Position numbers and translations under genes: made by a program | Shown: in pieces, positions 45,026-53,861 of the stretch | Numbering within the stretch: the stretch's first letter is position 1 | Layout of the letters: each line of letters begins with the position of its first letter | Notes under the pieces: model-generated | Database searches by the model: none | Told to the model about the DNA's origin: nothing | Seen by the model: the letters and a program-made list of their open reading frames with translations, nothing else | Assembly (NCBI RefSeq): GCF_000566685.1 | Contig: NZ_AZQN01000002.1 | Span: 1 to 64,000, forward strand | Origin: Dyadobacter tibetensis Y620-1 | GTDB taxonomy: Bacteria > Bacteroidota > Bacteroidia > Cytophagales > Spirosomataceae | Direction: 5' to 3' | DNA length: 64,000 nucleotides

Positions 45026-46133
45026 ATTCCTCCTGCTATGGGTGCTATTAAGTTCTTATGGCTACCTATTTGCGCAAGAAGATTCTTATTCTCCTGAAAA
45101 ATTGATTGTGGATTATGAGCGTATCCAAAAGGATGGCTCAGTGGTCAGCTATGAGCAACGACTCTACAGAAATCCATTTATAGGTCTCTTTGAAATGCGT
45201 AAAATCACGGCCGATAGCCTGGTAGATAGTTACAGGCCCCTTTTTCAGGGCATGCCCCTGGGGACTTATACCTGGAAAGACGGACTCACCTATTCCCCAT
45301 TGACCAGGACCGAGCGCAAGCGCTTATGGTCGTCGACCAAAGCTCCCTTACAGCTGCAGGGCTATAAGTTTGACTTTTATATTCAGCCTTATTTTACGGT
45401 CAATTTCGGTAATTTTCTTAAACCTGTCGAGAGCAATACCAGTATAGCCCTGCAGACTCAGCTGATGCTTTGGCCCGGCATGGCCCTCCATACAGGCGTT
45501 TTATTCCCTATCACCAATGACCTGGACGGGCGCCCCCGAAGAGTACGTCCTGCACCTACCTATTTGAACCAGTTCTGGACCCAGGGTAAGCATTTCGTCA
45601 GCGCATCCTTAGGATTTTTTGCCAATGACCAGTATGGAGGGAATATTCAGTATCGCCATGCCAATCTGGCAGGGGCCTGGTCCTATGGACTGGAGGTTGG
45701 CTATACGGGCTTTTATTATTACCCAAGGGGCGGGATTTATTACGATTCTCCCGATCAGCTGTTGCTCCTTGCCGATATCTCTTACCGGTTTAAAGGCCCC
45801 GACCTGACTGTTAAGCTAAGCGGGGGGCAATATATGCATCAGGACAAGGGTTTCCGGGTAGAACTGATCCGCCAGTTTACCAGCGTAGAGCTTGGACTTT
45901 ATGCGATCAAAACTCAGAACGGCTCAACGGTAGGTTTCAATTTTGCCGTACCCATTCCTCCAGGCAAGATTCTTCAGAACAAACAGCTTCGACTAAGGAC
46001 AGGAGAAGAATTCCGTTGGGAATATATCTATTCCCGGGGCTACCGCATAGGAGAGCGCTACCGTATGGGGTATAATCTGGACCAGAAACTCAGACAATAT
46101 CAGGTCGATTATCTTAGAAAACAGGATCGGTAA
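45012..46133 (+). CDS. YjbH-like outer-membrane protein, C-terminal-barrel type
   Basis: 373 residues with signal peptide (SSYGYLFAQ). An N-terminal ~120-residue region (VDYERIQKDGSVVSYEQRLYRNP) precedes a beta-barrel-like part with repeated strands such as YKFDFYIQPYFTVNFGNF, NIQYRHANLAGAWSYGLEVGYTGF, and final WEYIYSRGYRIGERYRMGYNLD. I read it as the second barrel of a split YjbH-type exporter, from context and size. Last gene of the exopolysaccharide locus. The assignment is weaker than that of its neighbour. Confidence 0.6.
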   Translation: MKASKFLLLWVLLSSYGYLFAQEDSYSPEKLIVDYERIQKDGSVVSYEQRLYRNPFIGLFEMRKITADSLVDSYRPLFQGMPLGTYTWKDGLTYSPLTRTERKRLWSSTKAPLQLQGYKFDFYIQPYFTVNFGNFLKPVESNTSIALQTQLMLWPGMALHTGVLFPITNDLDGRPRRVRPAPTYLNQFWTQGKHFVSASLGFFANDQYGGNIQYRHANLAGAWSYGLEVGYTGFYYYPRGGIYYDSPDQLLLLADISYRFKGPDLTVKLSGGQYMHQDKGFRVELIRQFTSVELGLYAIKTQNGSTVGFNFAVPIPPGKILQNKQLRLRTGEEFRWEYIYSRGYRIGERYRMGYNLDQKLRQYQVDYLRKQDR

Positions 46134-46231
46134 TAGATTGGTAGACTCTGTATTTTTATATGGGACAGTATTTCAAATCTATAAACCGGCAGTCATCATA
46201 TCGTCGAAATTCCATTTATTTGCCCAACCAG

Positions 46232-47386
46232 CTACCTTCGAAAAAAGGAATACAGTAGATAAGAAAGGGTAAAGCCAATGGCTCCGGCAATGAGTGCCAG
46301 GGCCGTCCCACCCAAAAAATATTGCAGGAAATTCATATGAATAGACTCCAGAGTAAGATCCTCAAAGCTATTCAGCTGCACGCCGTTTTTATAGAATACC
46401 CCCCCAAACTTATAACTGGCAAAGATAATTAGGGGGATCATGGGGGGGAGACTGATATTGGCAGCTACCAGGAATAACACCTTATTGAGGCGGAAGTAGA
46501 TACTCAAAGGAATGCCCAGGAGCAATTGGAAACCCCAAATGGGAACGATGCCCATAAAGAAGCCAAAACCAATAGATGCCGCCTTGCGCAAATTACTTTC
46601 CTCTGGCTTCACCGCCTCCTCCCTGATCATGGTCCATAGCCCCTTTTGCAAGGTCTTTAGCAATATCCGACGGGGGAGGTGGTATAATAAAGTCAATATT
46701 ACCAGATAGGTATTAAGTATGCTGATACGGGTAAAGTCGCGAAAGGGACGGAAATGAGATACCCTCTCAGCCTTATCGTAAATTACCCGAATGTCGACTG
46801 GGACGACGGGCACATCTTTCCAGGCCAGCTTGACGATAACTTCTATTTCCGTCTCAAACTTGGAGGTATAGAGTCGGGTGGTACGCAGGGGGGCAAGGGG
46901 ATACAGGCGGAAGCCGGTTTGTGTATCCGGCAATGAGATACCGGTTTCGAACTTAAACCAGAAATTAGAGAATTTATTGCCAAAAGAACTCTTGGAAGGC
47001 ACCCCCTCCTGATTCATATTTCTCGCCCCCATGACCAAAGCTCCTGGCATTTCCCGCGCTTTTTGTAGGAAGAGCGGGATATCACCAGGCAAATGCTGGC
47101 CGTCGGAATCGATGGTGATCACATGCTCATAACCCCGACGAATGGCTTCCTCAAATCCTCGTTGAAGCGCCCTCCCCTTCCCCATATTCCGCTCCTGATG
47201 CAATATGATCAGGCCTGCAGGTAGGCTTTCAAGAAGAGCCCTGGTGTTGTCGGTAGAGCCATCGTTCACCACGATCACTTCCTGATGATCGGCATATTCT
47301 AATACCCCTTGTATCACCCTGAGCAGGGTGTTTTGATTATTATAGGTAGGAATCAGTACGCAGCAGCGAATTTCCTTAAGGCTCAT
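46232..47386 (-). CDS. GT2 glycosyltransferase with C-terminal DUF2062
   Basis: 384 residues. N-terminal GT2 domain: CVLIPTYNNQNTLLRVIQGV, EVIVVNDGSTDNT, ITIDSDGQHLPGDI (metal-binding DxD), QTGFRLYPL. C-terminal ~130 residues form DUF2062 with hydrophobic helices (IGFGFFMGIVPIWGFQLLLGI). The combination is frequent in aryl-polyene/flexirubin loci. It may glycosylate the polyene lipid or its carrier. Last gene of the pigment cluster on this strand. Confidence 0.88.
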   Translation of the reverse strand: MSLKEIRCCVLIPTYNNQNTLLRVIQGVLEYADHQEVIVVNDGSTDNTRALLESLPAGLIILHQERNMGKGRALQRGFEEAIRRGYEHVITIDSDGQHLPGDIPLFLQKAREMPGALVMGARNMNQEGVPSKSSFGNKFSNFWFKFETGISLPDTQTGFRLYPLAPLRTTRLYTSKFETEIEVIVKLAWKDVPVVPVDIRVIYDKAERVSHFRPFRDFTRISILNTYLVILTLLYHLPRRILLKTLQKGLWTMIREEAVKPEESNLRKAASIGFGFFMGIVPIWGFQLLLGIPLSIYFRLNKVLFLVAANISLPPMIPLIIFASYKFGGVFYKNGVQLNSFEDLTLESIHMNFLQYFLGGTALALIAGAIGFTLSYLLYSFFRR

Positions 47387-47430
47387 TGGGTAAACAGGTC
47401 AGGTTAGCAGAGTCTTTATACAGGCTACCC

Positions 47431-47793
47431 CTAACAATAGGCCGACTGCATTTTGAAATACACCGTCTCCCCGAATACCCCGGTAGCAGCAACCTCCAGC
47501 AGTTCTACGTCGTTGTACACGATTTCCAGATCGATCAAAGGGGTAGCTTCCGGATTGATAATCTGAAGGAACTTACAGGTCTTCATCGATTTCATAGTTA
47601 ACCTTCGTCCCAATTTTTCCTGCATCACAGCCTTTACCATTTCCATCTGAATCACCCCGGGCGTAATAGGATTTCCAGGGAAATGCCCGGAAAATATGGG
47701 GTGATCGGCGTTAATCCGGACGCGGGCCTTGAGCATCGTGTCCGTTTCCGACAGATTTTCAATGCTATATAATTCATTTAATAAAGCGCTCAT
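47431..47793 (-). CDS. FabZ-like 3-hydroxyacyl-ACP dehydratase
   Basis: 120-residue hotdog protein with HPIFSGHFPGNPITPGVIQMEMVKA, matching the FabZ/FabA active-site helix (His in GHFPGNP). It probably dehydrates 3-hydroxyacyl intermediates during polyene elongation. The usual catalytic Glu position is replaced by Gln/Met-rich residues (VIQMEM), so catalysis should be checked. Confidence 0.8.
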   Translation of the reverse strand: MSALLNELYSIENLSETDTMLKARVRINADHPIFSGHFPGNPITPGVIQMEMVKAVMQEKLGRRLTMKSMKTCKFLQIINPEATPLIDLEIVYNDVELLEVAATGVFGETVYFKMQSAYC

Positions 47794-47835
47794 TGGTCGT
47801 CTGGAGTTATACTTTTATTAAAATACGAGTAAATA

Positions 47836-48465
47836 TCAAAATTTAGAAAACAGGCTCTCGGCCAAGGGCTTGTTGATGACCTGGTCATAAAATAACATAT
47901 CCCTGCGGTCGCCTCCTTTTTCTATAAAGGTCAACTGCTCCAAAATACCGCTTTTTTTATCAAAAATCAGTCTTATTTCCTGATATATTGCTTTCAGTCT
48001 TTTGTTTCGAGGCAAAAGCCGGACCTGATAGGCGGTTGCATGCTCTAAGTACAGTTTTTCAAAACTCTTGTCCTCAGTAAAATTTCCATTGATCAGCCCC
48101 AGAATAAGCATGCGTATCTGCTGAGCCATCCGCGTACCTTCCAGGTTTTTCTCTTTACCCCCATCCTTAATACGAACGGCAGCACCGTCTATCAAAATAA
48201 TATAAGGGTCTGGTAGCTTCTGCTCCCAACGCATGCGATCCTGCTTTTTGAAATAGAAGTTTCCGCTCGCCTTTTGAACACCTTTTAGTACCGACATTTT
48301 TTTTTCTTCTGTAAATTTTGCCTGAATACTCTCCGTGTTATCGGCCGATTTTTTAAGGAATTCCTGCACCTGCTGAGGCTGCCTGGCTGCCTGAAAATTT
48401 TGAGCCGGAACGGCATGTGCGATCAGAAAAAGATATAGAAGGTACCAGGGTTTATTACGAAGCAT
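47836..48465 (-). CDS. LolA-family outer-membrane carrier protein
   Basis: About 210 residues from the ATG at 48465, giving MLRNKPWYLLYLFLIAHAVPAQ, a good signal peptide. A longer in-frame start at 48549 lacks one. SIQAKFTEEKKMSVLKGVQKASGNFYFKKQDRMRWEQ matches the LolA beta-half-barrel family. In pigment clusters such LolA-like proteins are thought to carry the lipidated product to the outer membrane. It overlaps the deacetylase gene by 11 bases. Confidence 0.85.
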   Translation of the reverse strand: MLRNKPWYLLYLFLIAHAVPAQNFQAARQPQQVQEFLKKSADNTESIQAKFTEEKKMSVLKGVQKASGNFYFKKQDRMRWEQKLPDPYIILIDGAAVRIKDGGKEKNLEGTRMAQQIRMLILGLINGNFTEDKSFEKLYLEHATAYQVRLLPRNKRLKAIYQEIRLIFDKKSGILEQLTFIEKGGDRRDMLFYDQVINKPLAESLFSKF

Positions 48466-49222
48466 AAGCAGCAGTTTTGGTGACCCAATCCAGGGTTTCA
48501 ATAGCGATTTTCTTTTGACGACAATGCTGTACGATATCGTCGATAGCATCGGCTGTCACCTCCTGGTTATCATGCAAAAGAATAATATCCTTCTTTTTAA
48601 GACGTACCAATATGCGCTCGATAAGGGCATATTTATTTTTGGCCTTGGTATCCAGGCTGCGCAGCGACCATCCTACCGACTGCATCCCCAATTCTTTGAG
48701 CACATCGGCATACCGCGGATTAGTGACTCCGAAGGGAGGGCGAAAATAAAGGGGTCTTTTACCAGTGATCTGCTCTATCACTGCATTACATTGTTCCAGA
48801 TCCTTCTTCAGACGCCTTCTGGAAAAGAAACCTATCAACATATGGTGGCTATAGGAGTGATTGCCTACAATATGTCCCTCCTGAACGATCTGATTGACCA
48901 GCTCCGGGTACTGATCCGCTTTTTTTCCAATGAGGAAAAAAGTAGCTTTTACCTCCTGCTCCTTTAGTGCGGCCAGTATCAAGGGGGTTTGTACAGGATC
49001 GGGACCGTCGTCGAAGGTAAGGGTTACGGCATTGGATTTTCCCTTGTTCAACGAAGTCAGAAAATAATTGGACTGTATGGTAAAAACACCATATACCGTC
49101 ACGATGATATACAGTAGAAAAACGGCAGCCAGAATATAAAAAACATAGTCAGTCTGCCAGAAAATAAATCCTAGTACGACCAATGCGGTTGCGAATAATA
49201 CAGTAATGATATTATGCTTCAC
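48455..49222 (-). CDS. Polysaccharide deacetylase (NodB/CE4) family membrane protein
   Basis: 255 residues. Two N-terminal hydrophobic segments (ITVLFATALVVLGFIFW, YILAAVFLLYIIVTVYG) then a NodB domain: TLTFDDGPDPVQT, NHSYSHHML (metal His), YFRPPFGVTNPRY, IILLHDN. All four motifs look intact. Expected to act at the periplasmic face on an N-acetyl or acyl group of a glycan or the glycolipid. Overlaps the upstream KS-like gene by 11 bases. Confidence 0.88.
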   Translation of the reverse strand: MKHNIITVLFATALVVLGFIFWQTDYVFYILAAVFLLYIIVTVYGVFTIQSNYFLTSLNKGKSNAVTLTFDDGPDPVQTPLILAALKEQEVKATFFLIGKKADQYPELVNQIVQEGHIVGNHSYSHHMLIGFFSRRRLKKDLEQCNAVIEQITGKRPLYFRPPFGVTNPRYADVLKELGMQSVGWSLRSLDTKAKNKYALIERILVRLKKKDIILLHDNQEVTADAIDDIVQHCRQKKIAIETLDWVTKTAAYAS

Positions 49223-50162
49223 AATTTTTGAGTATGATTAAGCCCAGTCGATCGGAGCTTAAATTGTTAAGAATTAATGTGTGTTTAATATGGCCATTGG
49301 CCAGCATCTTATCGACGGCATAATGAAAGCCAAAGGCGGCGGCAGCCATATACAGTCCCGAACATGCCAGATAGGGTAATATCCGATTCGCTGCAAATAG
49401 CTTGCCAGGGAGGAGGTCGTCCCAAACATCCCCAGTCCGGGCCCTGATCACCAGGTCTAAATCCTGCAGGGCTATACCATTCCGACCCAGGAATCCCCGC
49501 AGACAGGCATCCTGATCGTCGGCCAGATAGTGGACCTCCACGTCCAATAAGGCGACAGATTGTGGCTTCCTGGTATTTTCGAGCATAAAGAAACTAGCGC
49601 CAGAGGTAACAGGCCATTTGTTATCGGGCAGCAACTGCTGGGTAACAATGTCCAGAAACGGGATATGCTCATCGGCACCACCTACCAGTACAGGCCCTTC
49701 CCCTTCTGACTGCAACAGTTGGGCATCTATCAGTGCATGTTCAAAAGAGAGGCTGTTTTGTGAATGGGTCATATTATAACCATGATTTCCCAGAATAAGG
49801 GAAATCTGACCGGCTATGGTATTATGCGTGGACTGTATAAAGGAAGTAGGCGGCAACATCCCGGACAAAGTGAGACTGTTACTCAGGAACTTTTCCGTCT
49901 CGTGCATGCACCCCAGGCCCGTTCCTACCACTATGGCTTGTGGCTGCTGATGCCCACTCTGCTGCAGGCAATCCTTGGCACAGGCAATGGACATACGCAG
50001 TATCTTGCTCATTCTCCGCAGGAGTCCACCATCGATATAATCCTTATAATTGGGTGCCATCACCTCGGTGTCTTGCTGCAAGGCAGTAAGATGCTCAGAA
50101 AAGCCCTTACGCTGAAATGTTGGCTGATGGGTAATGGAGGACGAGGCGGTTATATACTGCAC
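49212..50162 (-). CDS. Ketosynthase-like chain-length-factor protein
   Basis: 316 residues, thiolase/ketosynthase fold with IVVGTGLGCMHETEKFL and GASFFMLEN. The active-site Cys is absent: where ketosynthases have TACSS, this reads THSQNS (residues 132-137, Ser134 in place of Cys). The C-terminal His motifs are also missing. This matches the chain-length-factor type found in polyene synthases, which dimerises with an active KS. Confidence 0.78.
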   Translation of the reverse strand: MQYITASSSITHQPTFQRKGFSEHLTALQQDTEVMAPNYKDYIDGGLLRRMSKILRMSIACAKDCLQQSGHQQPQAIVVGTGLGCMHETEKFLSNSLTLSGMLPPTSFIQSTHNTIAGQISLILGNHGYNMTHSQNSLSFEHALIDAQLLQSEGEGPVLVGGADEHIPFLDIVTQQLLPDNKWPVTSGASFFMLENTRKPQSVALLDVEVHYLADDQDACLRGFLGRNGIALQDLDLVIRARTGDVWDDLLPGKLFAANRILPYLACSGLYMAAAAFGFHYAVDKMLANGHIKHTLILNNLSSDRLGLIILKNCEA

Positions 50163-50432
50163 TGGGTGGTGTATTTATTCTAAGTCATGTGTGGCCCGAT
50201 TTCGGAATATTGCCTTGGTCCGAAGCAAGCGCATTCAAATTTAGTGATGTTTTTTTAATCCGTTCAGGGTTGGAGACTAAATTTTAGTTAGCCCGACCTT
50301 TAATTCTCCCGGATACTACTGGCATCCTAACCTATCTCTCCCATCAGGAATGTAATTTCATTGCGGACTTCTGCTTAAATGACTATATTGAATAGTATAT
50401 TCATTTCAGATCACACCAACCTTTCCTACCCT

Positions 50433-50807
50433 ATGGTGCACCGTATCAACCTAACATTATCTGACGCTGAGGTAAAATTGCTCCTATCCCTGATCAAGGA
50501 CACCGACCTGGAAGGACTCAAGACGGCCCTAAATACCTTGGCAGGTCGTGCAGATCAGGAAGCCTACATCCGCCAGCAGGTATATCAGGCCCTTTCCGAC
50601 TTGAGCGGCTACCAACAGGAAGCATTCAACGATAGCAGCGACCTCAAAGCCGATTTAGGGTTAAGTAATTATCATAAACGATCCCTGAAAAATTATTTTC
50701 AGAATACGATTGAAAGTCTGGGGTCTAAGGAAGTGATCGCGGTAAAAGAATGTGAGACACTCACTAAAGTAATTGATTGTCTGAACCTTGTAAATGCGAA
50801 GCTATGA
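50433..50807 (+). CDS. Acyl-carrier-protein-like domain protein lacking the phosphopantetheine Ser
   Basis: About 124 residues from the ATG at 50433; an earlier in-frame ATG at 50379 adds 18. The second half reads like an ACP: IRQQVYQALSDLSGYQQEAF, then DLKADLGLSNYHKRSL, then VKECETLTKVIDCLNLV, the same spacing as ACP helices. Where ACPs have DSL, this has SNY, so the Ser that carries 4'-phosphopantetheine is gone. The first half is an added helical part. It is on the strand opposite to the pigment genes and its stop overlaps the next start (ATGA). The fold call is mine and unverified. Confidence 0.6.
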   Translation: MVHRINLTLSDAEVKLLLSLIKDTDLEGLKTALNTLAGRADQEAYIRQQVYQALSDLSGYQQEAFNDSSDLKADLGLSNYHKRSLKNYFQNTIESLGSKEVIAVKECETLTKVIDCLNLVNAKL

Positions 50808-51685
50808 GATGGGTAGGCCTTTTATTGCTGATGGTATGTTCAGGACATGCCTACAGTCAGCAGAATTTTTACCAGCGATTTACGTTGAGACAGTCCTTTC
50901 AGAATACTGACGAGGCGGCGGAGCCAGCGATGATATCCGTAACCAAGCCTGAAAATCTAAGGGCCTCCTGGCTGCTTCATGCCGCAGTAGGCTACGACCT
51001 AGCGCCATTTAAAAGGGCCGTTCTCACCCTTGAGCCATATATAGAATACCACAAGAACACGCTTGTGGAAAAAGTTCAGGACAATTGGCAGGCAGGGGTA
51101 AGCTCCCAATGGCAAACCCATGATATCAGCAAAAACTCCTGGTCACCGATTCTGATTAGTTCTGTCAAATACAATGAAGACCGCAGCCATGAGGTGACAT
51201 CCCTTCAGGCCAGTGTGTATGGCACGGCCATACTCAAGGGTAAGCGCAAGGATGCGGCCAATTTTTGGGTTCCCAATCATCCGACCGAATTTGGCGATTA
51301 TCTACAGTTCTACTACGCTCCCTATCTGGGGCTGGAGTCAGAAAACAGGTTGACGGTGGCTCAGGATGCTTCGGCAGGCAATATATTGAGGGCCACGGGG
51401 CGGGTTTCTTCCAGTCTGTCGCTAGGTCGGCGTACGGAGGATGCCAAAGGACTCCTGTTTCTGGTAGCTGACTGGCAGTACCGCCAGAATATTTTCGAAA
51501 ACGTAGCCGACTTGAATCAGGCCAATCATCATTTTATATCTACCGGAATCAGCTATCGTTTCTTTCTGGATATGGATCAGCAAAAATTTGCCAGCCTGGG
51601 AGTAGACTATAGCGCAGGGGAAAATCCCAGTCAAAATTTTCGGAGACAATCGTATTACGCCCTAAGCCTTAAGGTGAAGTTATAG
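50804..51685 (+). CDS. Outer-membrane beta-barrel protein, unknown function
   Basis: About 293 residues from the ATG overlapping the previous stop (ATGA). Signal peptide VGLLLLMVCSGHAYSQ, then alternating-strand beta structure with aromatic girdles (LTLEPYIEYHKNTL, YLQFYYAPYLGLES, FISTGISYRFFLD) ending in YYALSLKVKL. I recognise no family. It is coupled to the ACP-like gene and sits inside the pigment cluster, so the two could form a small sensing or transport unit. Confidence 0.7.
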   Translation: MRWVGLLLLMVCSGHAYSQQNFYQRFTLRQSFQNTDEAAEPAMISVTKPENLRASWLLHAAVGYDLAPFKRAVLTLEPYIEYHKNTLVEKVQDNWQAGVSSQWQTHDISKNSWSPILISSVKYNEDRSHEVTSLQASVYGTAILKGKRKDAANFWVPNHPTEFGDYLQFYYAPYLGLESENRLTVAQDASAGNILRATGRVSSSLSLGRRTEDAKGLLFLVADWQYRQNIFENVADLNQANHHFISTGISYRFFLDMDQQKFASLGVDYSAGENPSQNFRRQSYYALSLKVKL

Positions 51686-51717
51686 GCCCTTCCAGTCTTA
51701 TGCCTTCCGCGGACATA

Positions 51718-52902
51718 TCATTCGTTTCTGGCGAAGATAAGGGAGCTGTTATTCCCCCCGAAACCAAAGGAATTGGAGAGCACCACTTCTACAGGTTGTT
51801 GGGTTTGGAGCATGGTAACAGGAGTCAATCCCGTTTCAGCCAGGGGGTTAGTAAAATTCAGGTTAGGGAATAATAGACCATCCCGAATGGCCAGCACCGA
51901 GAAAACCGCCTCTATGGAGCCGGCTGCAGCCAGGGTGTGACCGGTATAGGCCTTGGTGGAGCTAAATGGAGGAACTTTATCGCCAAACACAGTTTTCATA
52001 GCCATGGATTCGGAGAGGTCGTTATTGCGGGTACCCGTTCCATGAACATTGATATAGCTAACCTTTCCGGCGGCAATACCTGCACAATCCAGGGCCTTTT
52101 GAATGGCCAGGGTAGCTCCCTTCCCCTCGGGTGAGGAGGCCGTCTGGTGATAGGCATCGGCCGCATTGGCCCATCCGGTTAACTGACAAATTGGTTCGTT
52201 GCCGGTAACCTGCAGGCTTTTCTCATTTTCCAGAACCAGATAAGCTGCCCCCTCGCCCAGATTGAGCCCAGCCCGGCTGTCGTCGAAGGGACGGCAGGCC
52301 TGATCGTCGTATATCAGCAGAGATTTAAAGCCATTGACTGTAAAATGGGTAAGTGGGTCCATGCCCCCTACCAGTACCCGGTCCAATTTTCCTTGCCGCA
52401 GAAGCCTGGCGCCCATCATAATCGCGTTGGCTGCAGAAGAGCAAGCGGTAGATATGGTATTGACATAACCACTGATACCCAACTCTTTAGAGATCACCTC
52501 GCTGGTGTAGCCACTGTCATGGGTAAGGAACACACCATAGTCGATAGCTTCTCCATGAAGATACTTCTCATAGACCACCTCGGTCCGGTCCATCCCACCC
52601 ACTGAGGTAGCGGAAATAAAACCAGTCCGGAGCAGGGCGGAAGGTTGCTGCCCCTCCCAGGCCTCCCGCGCCGCGGTAAGGCCCAGCAATGTGCTACGCG
52701 AGTAATATCCATCAGACAAATGGTTTTGGTCCATGAGTTCCCTATCCGTGAGATTAACGGCTCCGACAAGCAGGCCCATGGTCTCCGGAGAGGTTCCTAA
52801 AGGACCAATGCCGGAGCGCCCTGCGATCAGTGATTGCAGATTTTCTGAAACGGTATGCCCTATGGCCGAGATGACCCCAAGTCCTGTGATATTAATTTTC
52901 AA
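51718..52902 (-). CDS. Beta-ketoacyl-ACP synthase (FabF-like)
   Basis: 394 residues, intact catalytic triad: Cys154 in STACSSAANAIM, His in INVHGTGTRNND, His in STKAYTGHTLAAAGS. Condenses malonyl-ACP units in polyene assembly. Follows the ACP gene by 20 bases in the same operon and is the third intact KS of the cluster. The sequence (QVIYKYLHGEAIDYGVFLTHDSGY-like region near residue 115) differs from the other two. Confidence 0.92.
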   Translation of the reverse strand: MKINITGLGVISAIGHTVSENLQSLIAGRSGIGPLGTSPETMGLLVGAVNLTDRELMDQNHLSDGYYSRSTLLGLTAAREAWEGQQPSALLRTGFISATSVGGMDRTEVVYEKYLHGEAIDYGVFLTHDSGYTSEVISKELGISGYVNTISTACSSAANAIMMGARLLRQGKLDRVLVGGMDPLTHFTVNGFKSLLIYDDQACRPFDDSRAGLNLGEGAAYLVLENEKSLQVTGNEPICQLTGWANAADAYHQTASSPEGKGATLAIQKALDCAGIAAGKVSYINVHGTGTRNNDLSESMAMKTVFGDKVPPFSSTKAYTGHTLAAAGSIEAVFSVLAIRDGLLFPNLNFTNPLAETGLTPVTMLQTQQPVEVVLSNSFGFGGNNSSLIFARNE

Positions 52903-52922
52903 CTTCTCTAGGTTTTATGCGC

Positions 52923-53204
52923 TCAATTAGATTTCTGACGAATGTATTCCGCCAGGCTGTTAACGGAAAGGAATGCTGACTTTCCTTCTTCCGGATTGAC
53001 TACCTGTATACCATGGTATTTTTCTAGCAGTACGATCATTTCCAGAGCATCGATGGAGTCCAGTGCCAACCCGTTTGCATCGAACAGCAGCATGTCATCA
53101 CTGATATCGGCTGCGGTTACATCTTCCAAATTTAATTGTTCAATTATCTGATGTTTTAAATCTTCTTTTAACTGGTCCATATGATAAATTCCTAATTGAT
53201 TCAA
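52923..53204 (-). CDS. Acyl carrier protein
   Basis: 93 residues with the phosphopantetheine site GLALDSIDALEMIVLLEKY (Ser50). Acidic four-helix-type ACP for the polyene chain. It lies 3 bases after the degenerate KS gene. One of two normal ACPs in the cluster. Confidence 0.92.
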   Translation of the reverse strand: MNQLGIYHMDQLKEDLKHQIIEQLNLEDVTAADISDDMLLFDANGLALDSIDALEMIVLLEKYHGIQVVNPEEGKSAFLSVNSLAEYIRQKSN

Positions 53205-53207
53205 TAA

Positions 53208-53861
53208 TTACGATAAATGTTGTTGATATATTTCCAGTAGTTCACGAACACCCAACCTGACAGCCCCATCGTCGGCCTGAATGGGCTCGGCCGGAATAGG
53301 CTCGGCCGGAATAGGCTCGGCTAGAAAGATAAATACTTCGGTATTTTCTTCGTCAATCTGTACCCATCCGCCAATCACGGCTTCACAACCCCTGGCGATA
53401 TGTCTTTGGATGTACGATGTAAAGAAACCTGGGTCAAACTCAGGCATGACCACGAAAGTATTTTCTCCGTACCATTTCTTAAGAATGGCTATTTCCCCGG
53501 TTATAATATTGGGCAGGGTATACACGAAGATGGCTGGGCTAGGCGACATATGATCGGCATAGCTGGCCTGAAAACGACGATCTGTAGCCGCACTGGCATA
53601 GCGATTGGCAAAGACCAGATCGACACCCTCATCCTGAAAGTCCATAGGCCGGGCAGCAAATAACCTTATCAACTCCACGCCCAGAACCCCGGCCTGGGCC
53701 AGGGCATCCATTTTATGAAACTTTGGATATTGTATATCGGCAAAGTTGTAAATCTGACGGAACCAACTATGTTCAGAATCCGGGGAAGGTTGCAATAATA
53801 TTTTTCCATTCACTGCGCAGAGCAGATCCGTAATATGGCAGTATCCAGTTATTTTAATCAT
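53208..53861 (-). CDS. Degenerate ketosynthase-like protein
   Basis: 217 residues similar to the N-terminal half of ketosynthases (MDALAQAGVLGVELIRLF, DLVFANRYASAATDRRFQ, MSPSPAIFVYTLPNIITGEIAI), the Ketoacyl-synt_2 type. The active-site Cys region is replaced by NTFVVMPEFDPGF. A 15-bp repeat encodes EPIPAEPIPAEPIQA near residue 185. It likely has a structural or priming role. It overlaps the upstream KS gene by 4 bases. Confidence 0.72.
   Translation of the reverse strand: MIKITGYCHITDLLCAVNGKILLQPSPDSEHSWFRQIYNFADIQYPKFHKMDALAQAGVLGVELIRLFAARPMDFQDEGVDLVFANRYASAATDRRFQASYADHMSPSPAIFVYTLPNIITGEIAILKKWYGENTFVVMPEFDPGFFTSYIQRHIARGCEAVIGGWVQIDEENTEVFIFLAEPIPAEPIPAEPIQADDGAVRLGVRELLEIYQQHLS
53284..53321. 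repeat. Tandem 15-bp repeats encoding EPIPA
   Basis: GGCTCGGCCGGAATA units at 15-base spacing (starts 53284, 53299, 53314). Encodes repeated EPIPA in the KS-like protein. In-frame, so copy number could vary without breaking the gene. Confidence 0.85.

Noticed and set aside
53281-53663. Plus-strand ORFs with GSAGIGSAGIGSA repeats
   Set aside because: Antisense reading of the EPIPA-coding repeat in the KS-like gene.
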